Of a stretch of DNA of 64,000 bases, positions 1-18,983 are shown in pieces. A program made the position numbers and the translations under genes. The notes under the pieces were generated by a model. That model was not told the origin of the DNA. It saw nothing but the letters and a program-made list of their open reading frames with translations, and made no database searches. Position 1 is the first letter of the stretch, and the number at the start of each line of letters is the position of its first letter. Source of the DNA: Lichenostomus cassidix. Lineage: Eukaryota > Chordata > Aves > Passeriformes > Meliphagidae. The DNA lies in the NCBI GenBank assembly GCA_008360975.2, contig CM039182.1, forward strand, positions 43,970,491 to 44,034,490. The letters are read 5' to 3'.

Positions 1-3000
1 TCTGAATTTAAGAAACAGAGAACCTAAACTGCACTGTGTTTCGTCTACCATTGGTGCTGCAAATGCAAAAACGTACCTACCTGAGAGCTGGGGAGAATGA
101 ATTCTGCACTGCGAGTTTGTTGTTTGTTTTTCTTTGTTATTTCTTTTGTCAGGTGTCATATATGGGGGAGGGTAAAGCCTGAAGTTCTGCTTTACTCTGT
201 TCTGAAAGCTTTATCACATAGGCAAGCACAAGACTTTCTCAGCTCTGATCCTTACTATCCTTCACCCTTTTCCCCTTCAAAAACGTTCTGTTTCTAAAGT
301 GATTAATTTTAATTAATTGAAGTTACTCCTTGATAGCTATTGCAAATCAAGGCAGTCAAGTATGTGGACTTGAAGTTTAGATATATTCCCCTTGAGGTTT
401 AATGCTTCCAGTTAGCAACAAATGGTCACTGTACAGCCTAAATGCAAAGTTAATCAAAATATTTCTACAGAGGTGCTTAGTCACCTACCTGCATCATGCC
501 AGCAATTCAACACTAACAATCTTGTCAGATAATCATTCCCAAAGGCATCTTAGTTTGGATTCCAGAGACAGGGGTGTGATACCTTCAATGCACAGCAGGA
601 TAGCAGTTGGATCCATCTTGGACTGACCTCTGTTGCTGGCAGTGCATTGTTAGTGAAGGTGCACTGTCTCTGCTTGCCCCTGCAGCTGTGGCTAGGAGCA
701 CAACTGGCTGGCATGTTAAGGTAGGTGGTATTTAAGTGAGTTGTAAGGACATAAGAGAAATAGTCTGATTATTTATGCTTTAGAAACTTCATGTCTCCAT
801 TCTTCCTGTGTGATGATTTGTTTGGGTTTTTCTGTTCTTGGTGTTTTAAACAGAACTGGAGCTTTAGAACATTGCATAGCTTTGAGTATTGTGAGTGTTC
901 ATGTGTCTATATAAAATATTTATGTGAGAAAGTGTATTATATATTTCTATTAAAAACTGGTTGCTAAAATGAAGGATGTAATGTCTTCAGTGTTTCTTTA
1001 CAAAAGCAAACAAACAAGTCCCAAACCAATCAATTGCACAAGGGGTGGGATGGAATAGAGGCTTAAGAAGGCAAAAGAAGTTTCCCAAGGGAACAGGACT
1101 GTTGCATGTGTTCAGAGCTCATACAAGCCAGTGAATACTCTCTTTTTCTGTGGTGTATAATATGCACAGACTGTGCTAGTACAACCTAAATCAACTTCAC
1201 TTAAATGGAAAAAACCACATAGCAGTGGGAAATCTTGTGTTTTGCACAGCTTCCTCTGCCTGCCTGCTGTGTGTAAAAACAGATGGAAATTGAATCCCTG
1301 CACTAGCTGGTGAAATACCTGCCTTCAGGACAGTGGGGTTTTAAGCTCTTTGGGGAGAAACAATTTTTAATCTGCTGATCAGGTCTTTGCTGCTCGGGCA
1401 GTCTGATCCCAGGAGGGGACCAGAAATTGTGTCTGGGACACAATCATCACCTGCAATGCATAATGCAAGGGGATGCTGGATTGCTGGGGTCTCCTCTTGC
1501 TATCATAGTATTGTCCTGGGATTCAGTAGCAGGCAGGTTGTGCTAAGCAAAAAGTTGTTGATACTGAGATATATACACATCCAGATGTGAAGATCCCAAA
1601 CCTTTTCTTGCTTAGACAATACATTCTCACATGGAGCAATTTTCATGGAGGGTTATCTGTGTGCAACAGACCTACCAGACAGTCCTGAGGTGCAGCCTTG
1701 TGCCAGCTGAACCTGAATTGCTTGTGCAGGTTCCTGATAGTAAGTTAGGCCTGGGATAGTGCCTGCTCCTGCACACAGGGCTCCCCAGAACTCTCCTGCT
1801 GCTTTGGAGAACCACCTGCTGAGTAGAGGGTGTTGCTGTCCATGCTGCTGACAGCTGCCCCAGCTGTGAGAAGAGATAGCAGACAAGCTCCCTAACCCTT
1901 CTGGGTGGTAGAAGGTGGGGAAGATGAAAAATTTAAAGGCACTGTGCTTGTAACAAAACCATTGAGTTACAGATCTCCCTTTCACGTTAAAAATGGGCAA
2001 ACACTTTGCTTGTGTTTTAAATTTTTTATGTTATGTGCCATTCATAAGCACTGACACCAGAACTGAGCAGAAAGAATTCCTCATCCCACACAGACACATA
2101 CATGTGTCTACTTTTGGAAACTCCATGTGGAACTATTGAATATGCCTATCCCTTGTAGCTCGGGTGCTCATTTCAAAATAGCAAGCTGGTTTTCCACATT
2201 GCGCTGTTTCTTAATTTGCAATTTTGTCACTCTGAAATGTTTTAGGAGTTTTCATCATACTGCATTAAGGAGTTTTAGTAAAAATGACACAGTCCCAGTA
2301 AGAGGTTGAAATGAGACCTCTGCAAGTTTTGTAACAGGTTTTAGGCAATTCTACCTTTGTAGAACAAGAAATAAGAAGAGAAGAGATTTTACAAAGTATG
2401 TTTTACCAAAACATGTTAAGAAGTAACAACAAACCTTTGAAACACAAACCAAAATGGAGTTTACAGGGAAGCACCGTAACATTAGTGCAGTTTCACTGAA
2501 TGTGGGTTGATCTCTGTAGGTCTTCTCTAGGGGTGCCTCACCACCTCTTGGGTGGTGCCCACCGTCATGTTTAGTAGGAAGAAACTGCCCAAATAGCTTT
2601 TTGCTTGAGCCTATTCCCCAGACACACAAATCAACCCCTTCATCACAGGAGCTGTTGTGGCAGCACAGAATGTTTCCTCTGCAGCCTTGTGAGGAGCCCT
2701 CTCTCCCAGCACTGGGGCTCCTGGTGGAGCCCCCAACTCAGAGGCTTCTGGCAAGGACAGCTACACTTCCCTTGCCACCCGGGCTGGCTCTCTGGGAGAT
2801 GCTTTTTCAGGGGCTTTGTGACCACCCCAGGCACCTGCTCAAGGTTCTCAGTGCACCACCCAAAGGCTGGTGGTAGCCACATGATGCTTCTCTCTGCACC
2901 TGTGGGCCCCAAGTCTCCTCGGTACTGCAGGAGGACCAGTGGCTCAAACCCCTTTCCTTGGGTTTGCTTGCTGCAGAGGAAGGCTGTTCCCAGGGCCTGC

Positions 3001-4686
3001 CCTCAGCTCTGTCTGTAATTGTGTAACAGATTTCAGTGTGAACTTTAGACCAGGGAAACCTTGTCTGAAACATGTGATAAGATAGATACACTTTCACCTG
3101 ATGGACATGGCCATTAATAACAGATTTATTTTAAACTGTCTCAGAACATAGATAAAAAATAAAGCAAGCTTTTAGGTTACTTAAGGAAATAATTGGAAAT
3201 ACTTCACTGTCAAGCTTTAGCATGACTTTTCCAAGGCATCTCATGGGCTGTAGGCCTCATGGTCTACCAGAAAGGGCCCAAAGTGTAACAAGAAATAAGT
3301 ATTAGAGATGCCAGAGGAGTCTGGAATGCTTACCAGTGGCACTGTTTTGGTAACACCATATTACTGCAATATTCATTACTTGATTTCCAACCATTATGTT
3401 CAAAGACACTTTTAATACAGTTGGGTTTCAACTGTGTGCAAAATAGCTCTCCAGACTAAATCCATTGCACAGACCATGGTAACATCACCACCACCCTCCC
3501 TCTTCCCTCTCAAACTAATTCTCACACTGCTCCTGTTAGGAGAGACACAGGCTGTACATAGCCCATCGGGTCAGCTCTCACTCTCCACAGTGCACTTATC
3601 AAAGTGCCACAGATGTCTATAATCTCTCAGGCAATAATAGTTCATGCTCTTGCTGAGAGCTCTAGCCTGTTGGTGAGTTTCATTTTACCTACTTTGTCAC
3701 CACCATGTGACAAAAGTTTGAATTACTCTTACTGAATATTCTAAAGGTGATCTGGTAATCTTGCTAAATAACACCATCTAATTAGCATGCAGAAAAGAAG
3801 AATAGAGAGCCATTTTCCAGGAGACAAAGAAGATACATGAGATGATGATGTAACCTGCTACTTAAGCAATCGTCCCCCAGAGTAATTCAGGGCTCAGACA
3901 TCAAAAAGGGGCTGTCAGGAGAGTCCAGGCCCAGTCACACTGCTGTGGTTATATGAGGTTAAAATAGAGGAGAGAAAACTAAAGGAGCACTGTTGTTAGA
4001 AAGATGTGAAGATGAATTATTACTTGCAGAAGGCACTGGCAATAGTGTTTGCACAGTCCAGAATTGTATCCAGATCTTGATGATAGTAGGCATAGTAAAG
4101 TAAGTATCACTACTTTTTTTCCCAAGAAAATCCATTCTCAGGCCTGTGTCTGCTTCTAGAATAGGACAAGGAAGATGAGAAAGATGGTGAAGACTCTTAA
4201 ATCTTGTCACTTTCTGTTGTTTCTTAAAAGCAAACAATAACAAAAAAACCTAAACCCCAAACCCAGCAACACACACAAAAAAGGGGCAGGTACCACACAA
4301 ATTTCTACTGCAGAACAAGGATGTGTAAGTTCAGTATCAATTTCATGTGCTTTTAATGTCATTTCTGCAAAGGACAGGGACAGTCTTGGCTGCCCAAGCT
4401 CTCCCATGTGGTGCCAGAGTAGTGTCCCTGCAGGGAGGGGGAATGTGGGTGCAGGGAAGATGCTACAGCTCCTTAGAAGCTTCCCCCCACAGCAGGCAGT
4501 GTAGAGCTAGATATAATTAATCAAATAATTATCAGCCCCCTGAGAGCATATATTTCACTTTCAACAGGAAAATGGAACTGTAAAATGTTGAAAATAAATC
4601 TTTGCTTTCTTTTTGCTTCAGGACCTCAAAACCAGCCTTGATGTTGCTTGGAGCACAAGCCACAGGATGCTCTGGAACAGCCCCAA
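1..4686. other. Upstream intergenic DNA, no gene recognised
   Basis: Only short, unconserved open frames occur on both strands, and I see no exon with matching splice sites and a familiar product. An ATTAAA near 949 could be the polyadenylation signal of a + strand gene ending here, but nothing else supports that. Confidence 0.6.
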
Positions 4687-5137
4687 AATGACGGAACCAC
4701 AGGATGAGTTTGGTTGGAAAAGACCTCTGAGATCATGGAGTCCAACCCATGACTGAACACCAGCACGTCAAGCAGACCATGGCACTGAGTGCCACATCCA
4801 GTGTTTCCTTAGACACCTCCAGGGATGGTGACTCCACCACCTGCCTGGGCAGCCCATTCCAATGTGTAATCACCCGTTCTGTGAATAAATTCCTCCTGAC
4901 GTCCAACCTAAAACGCCTCTGGTATAACATGAGGCCATGTCCTCTAGTCCTGTCGCTTGTTTCCTGGGAGAAGACACTGACCCTCACCTGGCTACACCCT
5001 CATTGCAGGAAGCTGTAGAGAGCGATAAGGTCACCCCTGAGCCTCCTTTTCTCCAGGCTAATCACCCCAGCTCCTCATAGGATTTACACTGCAGACCTTT
5101 CACCAGCTCGGTTGCCCATCCCTGGATTCGTGATCCC
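4687..5137 (-). mobile_element. CR1 LINE 3' fragment upstream of RPSA
   Basis: Read on the - strand this matches the 3' part of avian CR1. Hallmarks on the + strand are GGTTGGAAAAGACCTCTGAG, CCTGGGCAGCCCATTCCA, and TTTTCTCCAGGCTAA near 5050. The short ORFs on both strands are remnants or shadows of the element. It is 5'-truncated, as CR1 copies usually are. Confidence 0.92.
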
Positions 5138-5290
5138 ACAAATCCCACAAACGCTACAGATTTCTCCCAGCCCGCCCTCAGGGCGCGGGGCAGGCTCAGG
5201 CCCGAGCCGGCGCACGCGGCGTGGGGATCCCGGGGAGGAGCCGCTGGAGCGCGGCCCCGCCCCCCGCGGCTCCCCATTGGCTGGCGAGGC

Positions 5291-5298
5291 TATATATA
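5291..5298 (+). promoter_or_regulatory. RPSA: TATA box of RPSA
   Basis: TATATATA lies about 27 bp upstream of the pyrimidine-rich start, the expected spacing for a TATA box. Confidence 0.85.
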
Positions 5299-5317
5299 GG
5301 TGTCAGGCGAGATTGGG

Positions 5318-10010
<4,693 letters not shown>

Positions 10011-13000
10011 TGCTGGTACTGCTTTTGTAAACTGGTTGGCTAGTGACACGTGTGGGAAGTGTCCTCTGTAGGGCACAGTCCTCAGCCAGGGGTGGGGTGT
10101 CTGTTACATCCTGTTGAGTGGAGGTGGGGGCTGTGGATTCTGTCCCTGCCTGCAGCAGCTCGCTGGGCTGCCCCTCCTGTCTGCATCAGTGTCCAGCGCT
10201 GGTTTCACATTTCCCACCTTTCCTGGCTCCACCCCGGTGAGGAGGCAGCTGTGTGTGTGCTCTCCAGAGAGGAGGTGGTGACATGGGGCAGAGTGGTCTG
10301 CTTTTGGGTGGGTTTTTTTTTTAGCAGCCTGGCTGTGTCCACCCAAATGGGGTGGCATTTGTTGCTCTGCCTGGGGTTTCACAAGTTTGCAGGGTGAGGA
10401 AAGTTCTGGTGACCAGGTGTGGGAGTTGGCCTGACCTGCCCAGTGTGGAGAACAGAGCCCTTGGAGTGGGAGCTGGTCCTCTGATGGAATACCAGCTTTA
10501 GCATTGGTATTGCCAGTTCCTTCCTCAAAAATACTCAGTAATCTTCAGGAAAAAACACGGTATTAATTCATTTGCTTTAGCTCTTTTGAGGATTATACTG
10601 CTGTGATTATTAGCAATAATGGGAGGTAGGTTCTTCACCAAGAGAAACGGGATTTTGTTTGTTGGAGGTGAAGATTGTTCAGATTGGATCCTTTTTTCCA
10701 TATTGCTTTTGTCACAGACTCTCCTTATTGTACCTTCAGCACTGCCAAGCAACCTGTAAAGAATGTTTTCTCTTGGCACATGTGCTCGTTGTCATTTTAC
10801 TGTAATATTAGCAGTAAAAAAAACTAAAGCAAGCTATTAATATTATTGCACAATATCTGTCCAAAGGAGGCTGATCTTTCTTGCTTTTGTCTTTACAAGA
10901 CAAAGTGATCAAAGGTTTTGTTAATACTGAGCAGCTTTCAGCTGAGAGGCATGGGAGCACTTCACCATTTGTTCCTCAAAGAGCCCTCCGTTCTGTTGGT
11001 GCACTGTGTGATGTGTGCTTGTGGCACATCCTCAAGTGCTTTACTTTCCAGCACCCAGCAGGGGGAGGCTCCTTCCTGCCCCCTGAGGTCTGTCACTTGT
11101 GTGTCAGGGTGGGTTGAGGGCCTTGTAATTTTGGGACTATGAGTGGGCATTGTAGCTAGAGTGGAAACAGCCTGTACATCACCTGCTCATTGACTCCCCA
11201 GATCTGACATTGCACCGAAAAATTTGTTGGCCTGGACTTTCTTTTCACTCTGCCAAATTAAAAATTTCCAATCTCAGAGCTTAGTCTTACCCTTCCATAC
11301 ACTGAATCTTGCTATTACTGCTACTGTGTCACCATTGTCCCTTTTCTTCATCTGTTGTGTAACTTCCTTCGTGCGAATGTGTTCCAGTTAACGAGTATGT
11401 AGAAGTCATCAGACAGCTCCTGTGTGGGTGATGGTGGTGTTTTAAATCAATCAGTTCTCAGTACTTGCTACTGAAATATTTCTTGCATGTTACTGGAATG
11501 TGGTTGTTTTCATTGAAGTATTTCCTAAAGTATTCTTTTGACTTTCATGATTCTGTCATTCTCAGAACCAAGCACTGCCAGTGACAGGTGGATCTGCACA
11601 GCCTGGTCAGGAGACAGATCTCTTCATGTGGATTCAGATTCACCTTGGTGGGGTAACTGGGGTAGAGTGGGAGAGCTCGTTTGCTTGCAGCATTGCAGAG
11701 GGGATGAGTATTCGTTGCAGGAAGGCTATGATCCTCAGCATGCCGGAGGCACAGGGAAGGAGAGGTCTTGGCACAGGAGTGGAGATGGCAGCAGAGATGT
11801 AGCAGAAGATCCTACGTCTGCCAGAGCTTCCCCTGTGGCAAATACCTAGCAGATGTAATCTCTTGAGGTAGTGTAGAGGAATAGGAAGAGGAGGTAGGAG
11901 TAAATCCTAGAGACACTGGCTTGTTTATTGTATTTTTTTTCTGACAGGTGCAGTGTTGGTGTTGAATTAGGACAGCAGAGAACTTGTAACTGTGCTGTTC
12001 TGGATTGATCGGATTTGACCCAAAATGGCTTAGGTGGAGGTGTCTATATAGTGACAGTTTCCATTGAGGGTCATAGTGTTTCCTTTCTCTGTGACCATCT
12101 CTTTGTGTTTGATTTGGGTTGATGGAACTGGGTTGAATGGGACCAGGGGGCTTCTTAGGACAGCCTTCTTCCACAGTTGGTCTCAACAGGAACTGGCTGG
12201 TGTTGCTGAGAATTGTAGAACTCCTTTGAAGAAATGAGCTTTTGAACAGTCCTTGCAGTGTGGTCCATGAATCTGTCATACACACATGCTGTCTAATTCC
12301 CTCCCTAATTTATATGTCACCATTCACAGATGTTCCTTTTCCTCTCCAGTCATTTCTTTGCCCAAATAATCATGATATTTTTAGTGTCCACATACTGTAG
12401 GATCACACCAAGGCTTTTCTTTTGCAGGAAGCAAAGGGTGTTATGCACGGTTGAAGAGATTAATCTCTTTACTTAAATCTAGGCTGCAAAATGTTCCACT
12501 CTTTGCATCTGTAGTCTGTTTTGCTTTGTGAAACTGTGGCTAGGATGTTTGATGCTGACTTCTGGGAGTATGATATTAGCCACATTGTGAGCCTATTTAC
12601 TAAAATCAGTGCACCATGTAAATAAGCATGCAAAGGAAACATGCTTGAGGTGTGTGGGATTGATGGATTCACCTCACTGCACCTCCTAGGAGGCTTCCTC
12701 CCCACCCAGGACTATGAGCATGCAGTTGGAGTGGATCTTGTAATATGATTTTTTTTATTCCTTGGGTTAATTGCATTTTGGTGCGGATATACTCTACATG
12801 GAGTAAAGTACATGGTAAATCTGCAATTGTCATGAATGCAGCATTCTCCAAAGCTGTGTATCTTGAACCTTAGGACAGATGAAGCCTGTCATCCTGAATG
12901 CAAGTGTCCTGGCAGAGGAAATAAAAGCATTCCAGATTTACTTCATTATTGCTGTAGGACCCCAGTGTTGCTGGAGCATCCCCCCATTACCTGCAGCTGC

Positions 13001-13969
13001 CAAAGAGACAGCCAGCATTTCAGGCAAAGTTTATTCACTAGCCAATGCTTGGCACTACCAGCTCAGATCTTGCAGCCTCGAGCTTGTGGAAACCACAAAA
13101 CTTCAGTGAAAACCTCATCTGCATTAAGACTGCTTGACAGATGAAGGTAGAACAGTGTTATATGTTGCACTGGGAATGAAGAATATCATTGATTATCAGC
13201 CCTGCAAATAGGCAGACTGTGATAAACACCTTGGGCATGGGTACAGTCTTGCTATGTTACAGCACTGGTTTTCTGAATTTCTTGCTTCGTGAGGCCCTAA
13301 TTTATGAACCTGTTTTTATTTGCTCTCTTAATACTTGTGCTTTTAGGAATACTCGCTGCCATTTTCCTGCTGTGCAGCTTTGAAAGCATTTAATTTTTTT
13401 TATACATTATTCATTTATATGCTCAGGAGTCACTGATGCGGAAAACTACGTACTGAAGATACCTTTGTAGAATGTGTCTTTTCTGAGCTGCTGCTTAAAC
13501 TCTCCATTTATAAAGCTAATAAAGACTGAGTTTAACTAATGTGTCTTCCATGTGACAGAGTCCTAAATATTTCTGTCAGTGGCTACATGATTGCTTTTAC
13601 TAGTACTGTTCAAGCATTAATAAAATAAATTCTAAAGGGACACAGGATGTGTCCTTTAAAGTTATGGCTCCCAACCATGCTCTGAAGGCCAGAGAAACCT
13701 GCTTTAGTAGAAAACCTTAGTCTTCATGCTAAATGCCATTGTACCACGTGCAGAGGGGTTCCTTGGTTTGAGTCACACAGCTCACTTCATTTTGGTACAG
13801 TCTTGCTGGTGACTTGGCAGGACAAGGGGTACCACAGCACACAGACCCCCTTTCAGGGACAGCTTAAGTCCACTACCCTTAGTATGGGGCTTGGGTTTTA
13901 GCAGGTCAGAGGAGGGGAACAGGGTCTGTTGTATGGGCCAGAGTTGGATGCTGAGAACTGAAACAACGT

Positions 13970-14350
13970 TATGGTGCTCGGAGGGACAATACTTTCTCCC
14001 GCTACGTATGTGGGTCGGGGTCAGGTTTACGATTTCGCGAAGGGAGCTCAGCGTGACAAGTGCGGCACATTGCAAAGCTCAGAGCTGCTCTGCCACGGGG
14101 ACAGTTGTGCCAGACTGGGGCAAGCTTTCGCCACAGCAGGGCGTGCTGGCACTGCTCATTGCCGTGCTGCATGGCTCCCGGCCGGCAGGTGGGTTGCACA
14201 GCTGCACAATCCGAGTGTGCGCATCGCTTCCCAGGCTCCAGCAGATGGGGCTGTCATTCCTGGTTTGCCCGCGTTCCGGCCGCTGCAGGCAGCGCGGCAG
14301 GAGAGCTGGACAGAGCGGGCACTCGGGAGGGAATGTGCAGAGCTATCCCT
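13970..14350. promoter_or_regulatory. Isolated CpG-rich patch between RPSA and TMC2
   Basis: Roughly two dozen or more CpGs occur in about 380 bp (for example TTTCGCGAAGG, CCGGCCGGC, CCCGCGTTCCGGCCGC), far above the CpG-poor surroundings. No conserved coding sequence was recognised. It could be a promoter or enhancer of an unannotated transcript, or a GC-rich repeat remnant. Confidence 0.4.
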
Positions 14351-17109
14351 GACCGGGACTTCCCTGTAGCAGAATGGTGCCTTCTCACAGGGACCGTGAG
14401 ATGCTTCAAAAAAACCCCGTACAACCAAAACCCTACTATTTTTATGTGAGTGTTAAACTTGTTGCCTTCCTGCTCAGCTGCAGACCTTGATCTTGCATTT
14501 AATATCTGTAAGGCAGCAAGTGTTGGGATTCTGCTGGCTGTGAGTGCTCCTAGTTGAAGAAACACTGTTGGAAACTTTCTAAATCATCTTTTCTGTTTGG
14601 CTTATTGCTTCCAGCATTTTCTAGAGTGACTAGTCTTCTCCCTAGTACTCCCAGGTATATAATTCACTGCACCTCTTGGCTTTGTTTATATAGGAAAACA
14701 TTAGGCAGCACATGCAGAGAGGAAATCAGGTGTGTGCCCTTTCCCTTACTTGTTCTTTTGCTGTTAGAGGCTCTAATTTGAGAGGAAATATTTAAAGAAA
14801 AAGGCACCACCACTTATTTCCCTCTCTGCAGTATCTTTTCTGAAGGCTCCTTTAAGCCACGTGCCTGCTTGCAGCTGGGTAAGGTTTTACGAGCCCCAGG
14901 TGCCATGGGCTGAAGTGTCTCCTACCCTTTTCTCAAAAGGACTGGTGTGGGGTAGGAGTGAGTGTGCTGTTGGCTTTTCTTCTCTGCTTTGTGAGGCAGC
15001 TCCACTTTGTTGGCTTGCTAGTGGTAGCCAGTGGTTCTCCACCAGTTGTCTCAGAAGGGCTGAGAAGCCTAGCAACTAGTTTTTCTGATTTCACTGGTTC
15101 AGCCCTTTGAAAAGTTTTGAGATAAATTTTAAGTCATAGTTTTTTTGTCTAAGGCTGTCTCGGATTTCTTCTTGACTTCTGTGCTGTCCCTGCTCCTTGT
15201 TTTGTATTTTATTTTTGTTCTCTGAAAGCTACATGTTTGTGTTTATTGTTTCAAAATGAGGACTGGGATTTCTCAAGCTGTACCTTGAATATAGAAGCAG
15301 GAACTTCATTAAAATGTCAAATCTAAGGCTTGTGATTTAAAATATGCCAAGTTATTAACTCTGTGTGGTGCTCCATTGGGATAAGTGCTCTGTGAAGCCA
15401 TTCTTTTGTGGCCTGTGCTGTCTCTGCTCCCCTGGGACCTGAGGGATGAAGCTTGCTCCATTAAGGTAAGCATCAAGCTTCTGCACTTCTTCAAATTTTA
15501 TTTTAAAGGTTCTACTGTTACAAGAATAGTGGATTGACCTTCCCTTCTAGTGTCCATTGGGTAGGCAATGCTCTTCTGCTGCTAAGATAATTGCAACACA
15601 AAATACAGAGGGGAGCAATGAGTGCCTCCCATGGGGCAGTGTAAGCCGAGGGGAGCAGTGTGGGCAGCGGGCACAGAGCAGCTGCCTCCCTGCTCATCGA
15701 GGCTGGAGTGAGCTCAGCAGTTGTGGTCGCTGCTCAGACAATATGCTGCTGGTACTGGAGGGACCCCTGTGACAAATGTGTGTTTGGCACGTGTTCCTGG
15801 TTAGGTGAGATTTAAGAGATGCTGTTGAGGATGCGTCTGGGTGTTGTGAAGCCCCCAAAACTGCCTGGAGGCTGCCTTCTCACCTGTGGCCAGGTGGAGC
15901 AGTAGTCTCACAAGTAGTTTAAACAGATGTTACTTTCAGAGGCTCTGCCTTGCCTTCCATATTCTTTCCTCTGAATTCAAGGTCTGTTTGTGCCAGCAAA
16001 GGGGAAACCCTTTATGTTAGGTGGAGATTTGTTTTTTCTCCTGGTCTTTGGGTTGGAGGAGTACTGTGAGCATTATGCTCACCAACAGTGTGGTGTTTTT
16101 GGCTGTTTGGTGGATAACCAGTTCAGATATGCTACCTGGCTTCAGTGGCACTGTGGTAGTGTTGCATACCCAGGTGGTGACTTGTCTTGTTACAACACAA
16201 TTAGTTCAGCTCCTCAGAGCCAGCCAAAGGTCTTTGAAAGCTACTTACCCTCTGTGTCACTGGAATTGGTGTTTGGGAGGACATAAAGTGCTGAAAGGGC
16301 ATGTATGTGACACTGGACTTTCCCTGGAGATGGGTTACAACAGATTTCCACCACTTCTGCACAAGAGAATTGCTTTTGTCCATGGGTTAAATGCTCAAGG
16401 CAGTGCTAAGGGAGATGCTTCCCCACTGCTGGCTCTCTGCTGCTGTGGCACAGCCCCATCCCATGCGGGGATGATGACAGAGGTGCAGAAAGCTGAGCAG
16501 AAGCTGCAGAGAGTTTCCCAGGCAGAACTGCAGCTGCTTGTGAAGAAAACCTTGCCAGTGGCTCATTTGTTATATTTATAGATGCAGTATCAAAATGCTT
16601 CTGCAGCCTTTTCCTCCAAAAACAGCTGGGCTTCTTGAGGAGCAGAAGCTGAGTTTGCCAGGGCTGTCTGCAAAAGCTCTGCAGCCCTGGCCTTGGAGCT
16701 GTATCCATCCTGCAGAGCTGCTGATGGAGCTGGGAGACCTGCAAGCTGCAGCAGTGCTGGTGTGGTGGCAGTGAAGCTCCATTTGTGTTCAGGCAGTGTT
16801 TGTACTACTCTGTCCAAGCTGCTGTAGCAAGGTGCTCTGGCTAATAAAGAAGGCATGATTTTCATTATGGTGGTGCGGCTTTTTCCTCTCTTCCTGGCCC
16901 TGAGCCCTCCAGGTACCTTATTAAAATAAATCTGATAATAGATCTCATATTTTGAAGACCCTAAACATCTGCCAAAGCACTGAATTATTTACTGCTGCTG
17001 CTATCAAAAAAAAACCCCAGAAGTCCCATATGTGTGAAATGTTTCTTAATTAGAAGAAGGTTTGGATATGCAGGCTTTTGTAGGAAAAGCCTTGGCTCCC
17101 CCAAACAAA

Positions 17110-17132
17110 TTCTTAAACTGCAGCAGGAATTT
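17110..17132 (+). repeat. Exact 23-bp match to 22,613-22,635
   Basis: TTCTTAAACTGCAGCAGGAA plus TTT occurs identically at both places, which is very unlikely by chance. It suggests small remnants of one repeat family. The flanks are only weakly similar. Confidence 0.6.
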
Positions 17133-18983
17133 GCTTTGAGGGAGGGAGAATGGAGGAAGGAGGAGGACACAGCTGCTTGGGTGTTTCTGCAGCTGCTCTT
17201 CCCTGGGAAAATGAGTTAGTAAAGCCATTAAAATAATGTTCCACCTCCTACTAACCTGATCTGTACACTTGATCACTGTGATGTCTTGTCTGTCCTCAAG
17301 CAGTCCAGGTAACAGTACTGTGCTGCTATGGTTGTTTTCATTTTATTTTCAACTGAGCTGAAATTATTTTTTCTCCCTCCCACATTGCCAGGAGAGGGAT
17401 GACATTGGCAGCTTCTGCAAGCATTGCTCGGTTCCTAAAGGAGAAGCTCTCCTGCTTTTATATCCTGCAGCTGTTTCCTTGCAAAGCTTTTTCACTGCCT
17501 TATGTAGCAGTGGTGGGTGCAGTCTGTCCTTACCCCTACGCTGGCCCTAAGGCAGGTGTAGGGCTGTTGAATTTCTTACCCTCCTGATTTCCCAGCACTG
17601 TGAGCTGGGTTAAAGGATGATAAATCCCACTCTGGCTGCCTTGGGCATGAGCTGCCGAGGAGCAGAGCTGAGCTCAGCACTGGGAATTCTTGCGTCCCAC
17701 TGTTGCTCTGCTGCCTGGGTTTGGTCCCCAGGAGGTGGAGAAGTCTCTCAGTGGTTGTCCCTCTCCATCCCTTGGCTTCTCTGCCACCTTCAGGTGGCTT
17801 TTGTCCATTGGGTCTTTTCATGGGAGTTTGGTGCTGATGCATATAAAGTTTTTGCCTGCTGGGAAATGGCATCTCTCCATCCATCCCTAGGTGCCTGCCT
17901 GTTCTCCTCCCTCCACCTGCGTGCTTGGAGCACCAGCTGCAGAGGAAACTCTGTGCTTCAGTGCTTTCTAGTTTTGCTGTCAATCATGAAGGAGTGGTGC
18001 AGAAAATAATATCAATTCTGAAACATTAAAAATCCACTCATCTTGATCTCAGCGCCTGTGTGGATCCATGCACACGCAGACTCTCCTGACATTTGGGAGC
18101 TGAGTGGCCTCTGTTTGCTGAGGTCATGGAGGACATGGGTATTCCCTGAGTAGCACCATGCAGTACTAATTCAAGATTTAGAGACAATGCTCATGGCTGG
18201 GTTTGGATGTTTGTACATGTCTGAATGGAAGGGGACCCCAGGGAATTGGGTCCTGTGACTGCAGCAAAGCCAAGCCTCCTTGTGTTAGCTTAACACAGCA
18301 TAGCATTACGTTGGTATAGTCCATTAAAAGCACAAGGCTGAGTTCTGATTCAGCGTCGATGAGTACATTGTGTGAGAAATGGGCCAGACCTAGAAATCCT
18401 GGGGTTTCAGAGTTGCTTTTTTCCCCAGGGAAAGACTGTATCTGAGCATTTGGGAGTGATAAAGCCTTGGCTGCAGATGAAGCTGGGCTGCCACCTGCCA
18501 AAGGACAAGCTGCTGCCTCAGGGCTCAGGCAAATGGCAAGAAAACCATGACAGAGAGGAAAAAAATCCCCACGGCTGTCAGGCTGGAGAGCTGATAGCAT
18601 TGCATGCAGTATGAATCAAAATGGGGGGAATCAGTCTTTTAAAGTCTTTTGGCAAGCACTTAACTCTTTTTTTTTACCAGCACATTGGTGCTTTGAAGTG
18701 ATGTTTAGAGGGGCAGTGGGGTCAGGATTCAAAGGTCCCTGTCTGACCTGCTTGGGTGGCAGCAAAAGCACTGATATATGGTTGCAGAGAGGGATCTGAA
18801 CATGCTGGGGTGCAGGAAGGTGGGAGACCTGCTGTACCCACTGCCTGCTGGGGTCAAGTCAAGGGCCCACAGGACATTACATTGATTCTTAGAGCATCTT
18901 TACTAGTGTAGAAGTCACTCTGGTGACTGCCTCACTGGGTTTCTGCCAGTGCCAGTCTGTAAGTGTCCACCTTTGAGTGGTGC

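Noticed and set aside
4733..5018. Open frames on both strands near 4.8-5.0 kb
   Set aside because: They lie within the CR1 fragment and are decayed element sequence or its shadow.
16021..16581. A 186-codon + strand open frame in the intergenic region
   Set aside because: No domain or family is recognised, there is no splice or promoter context, and neighbouring frames are equally open.
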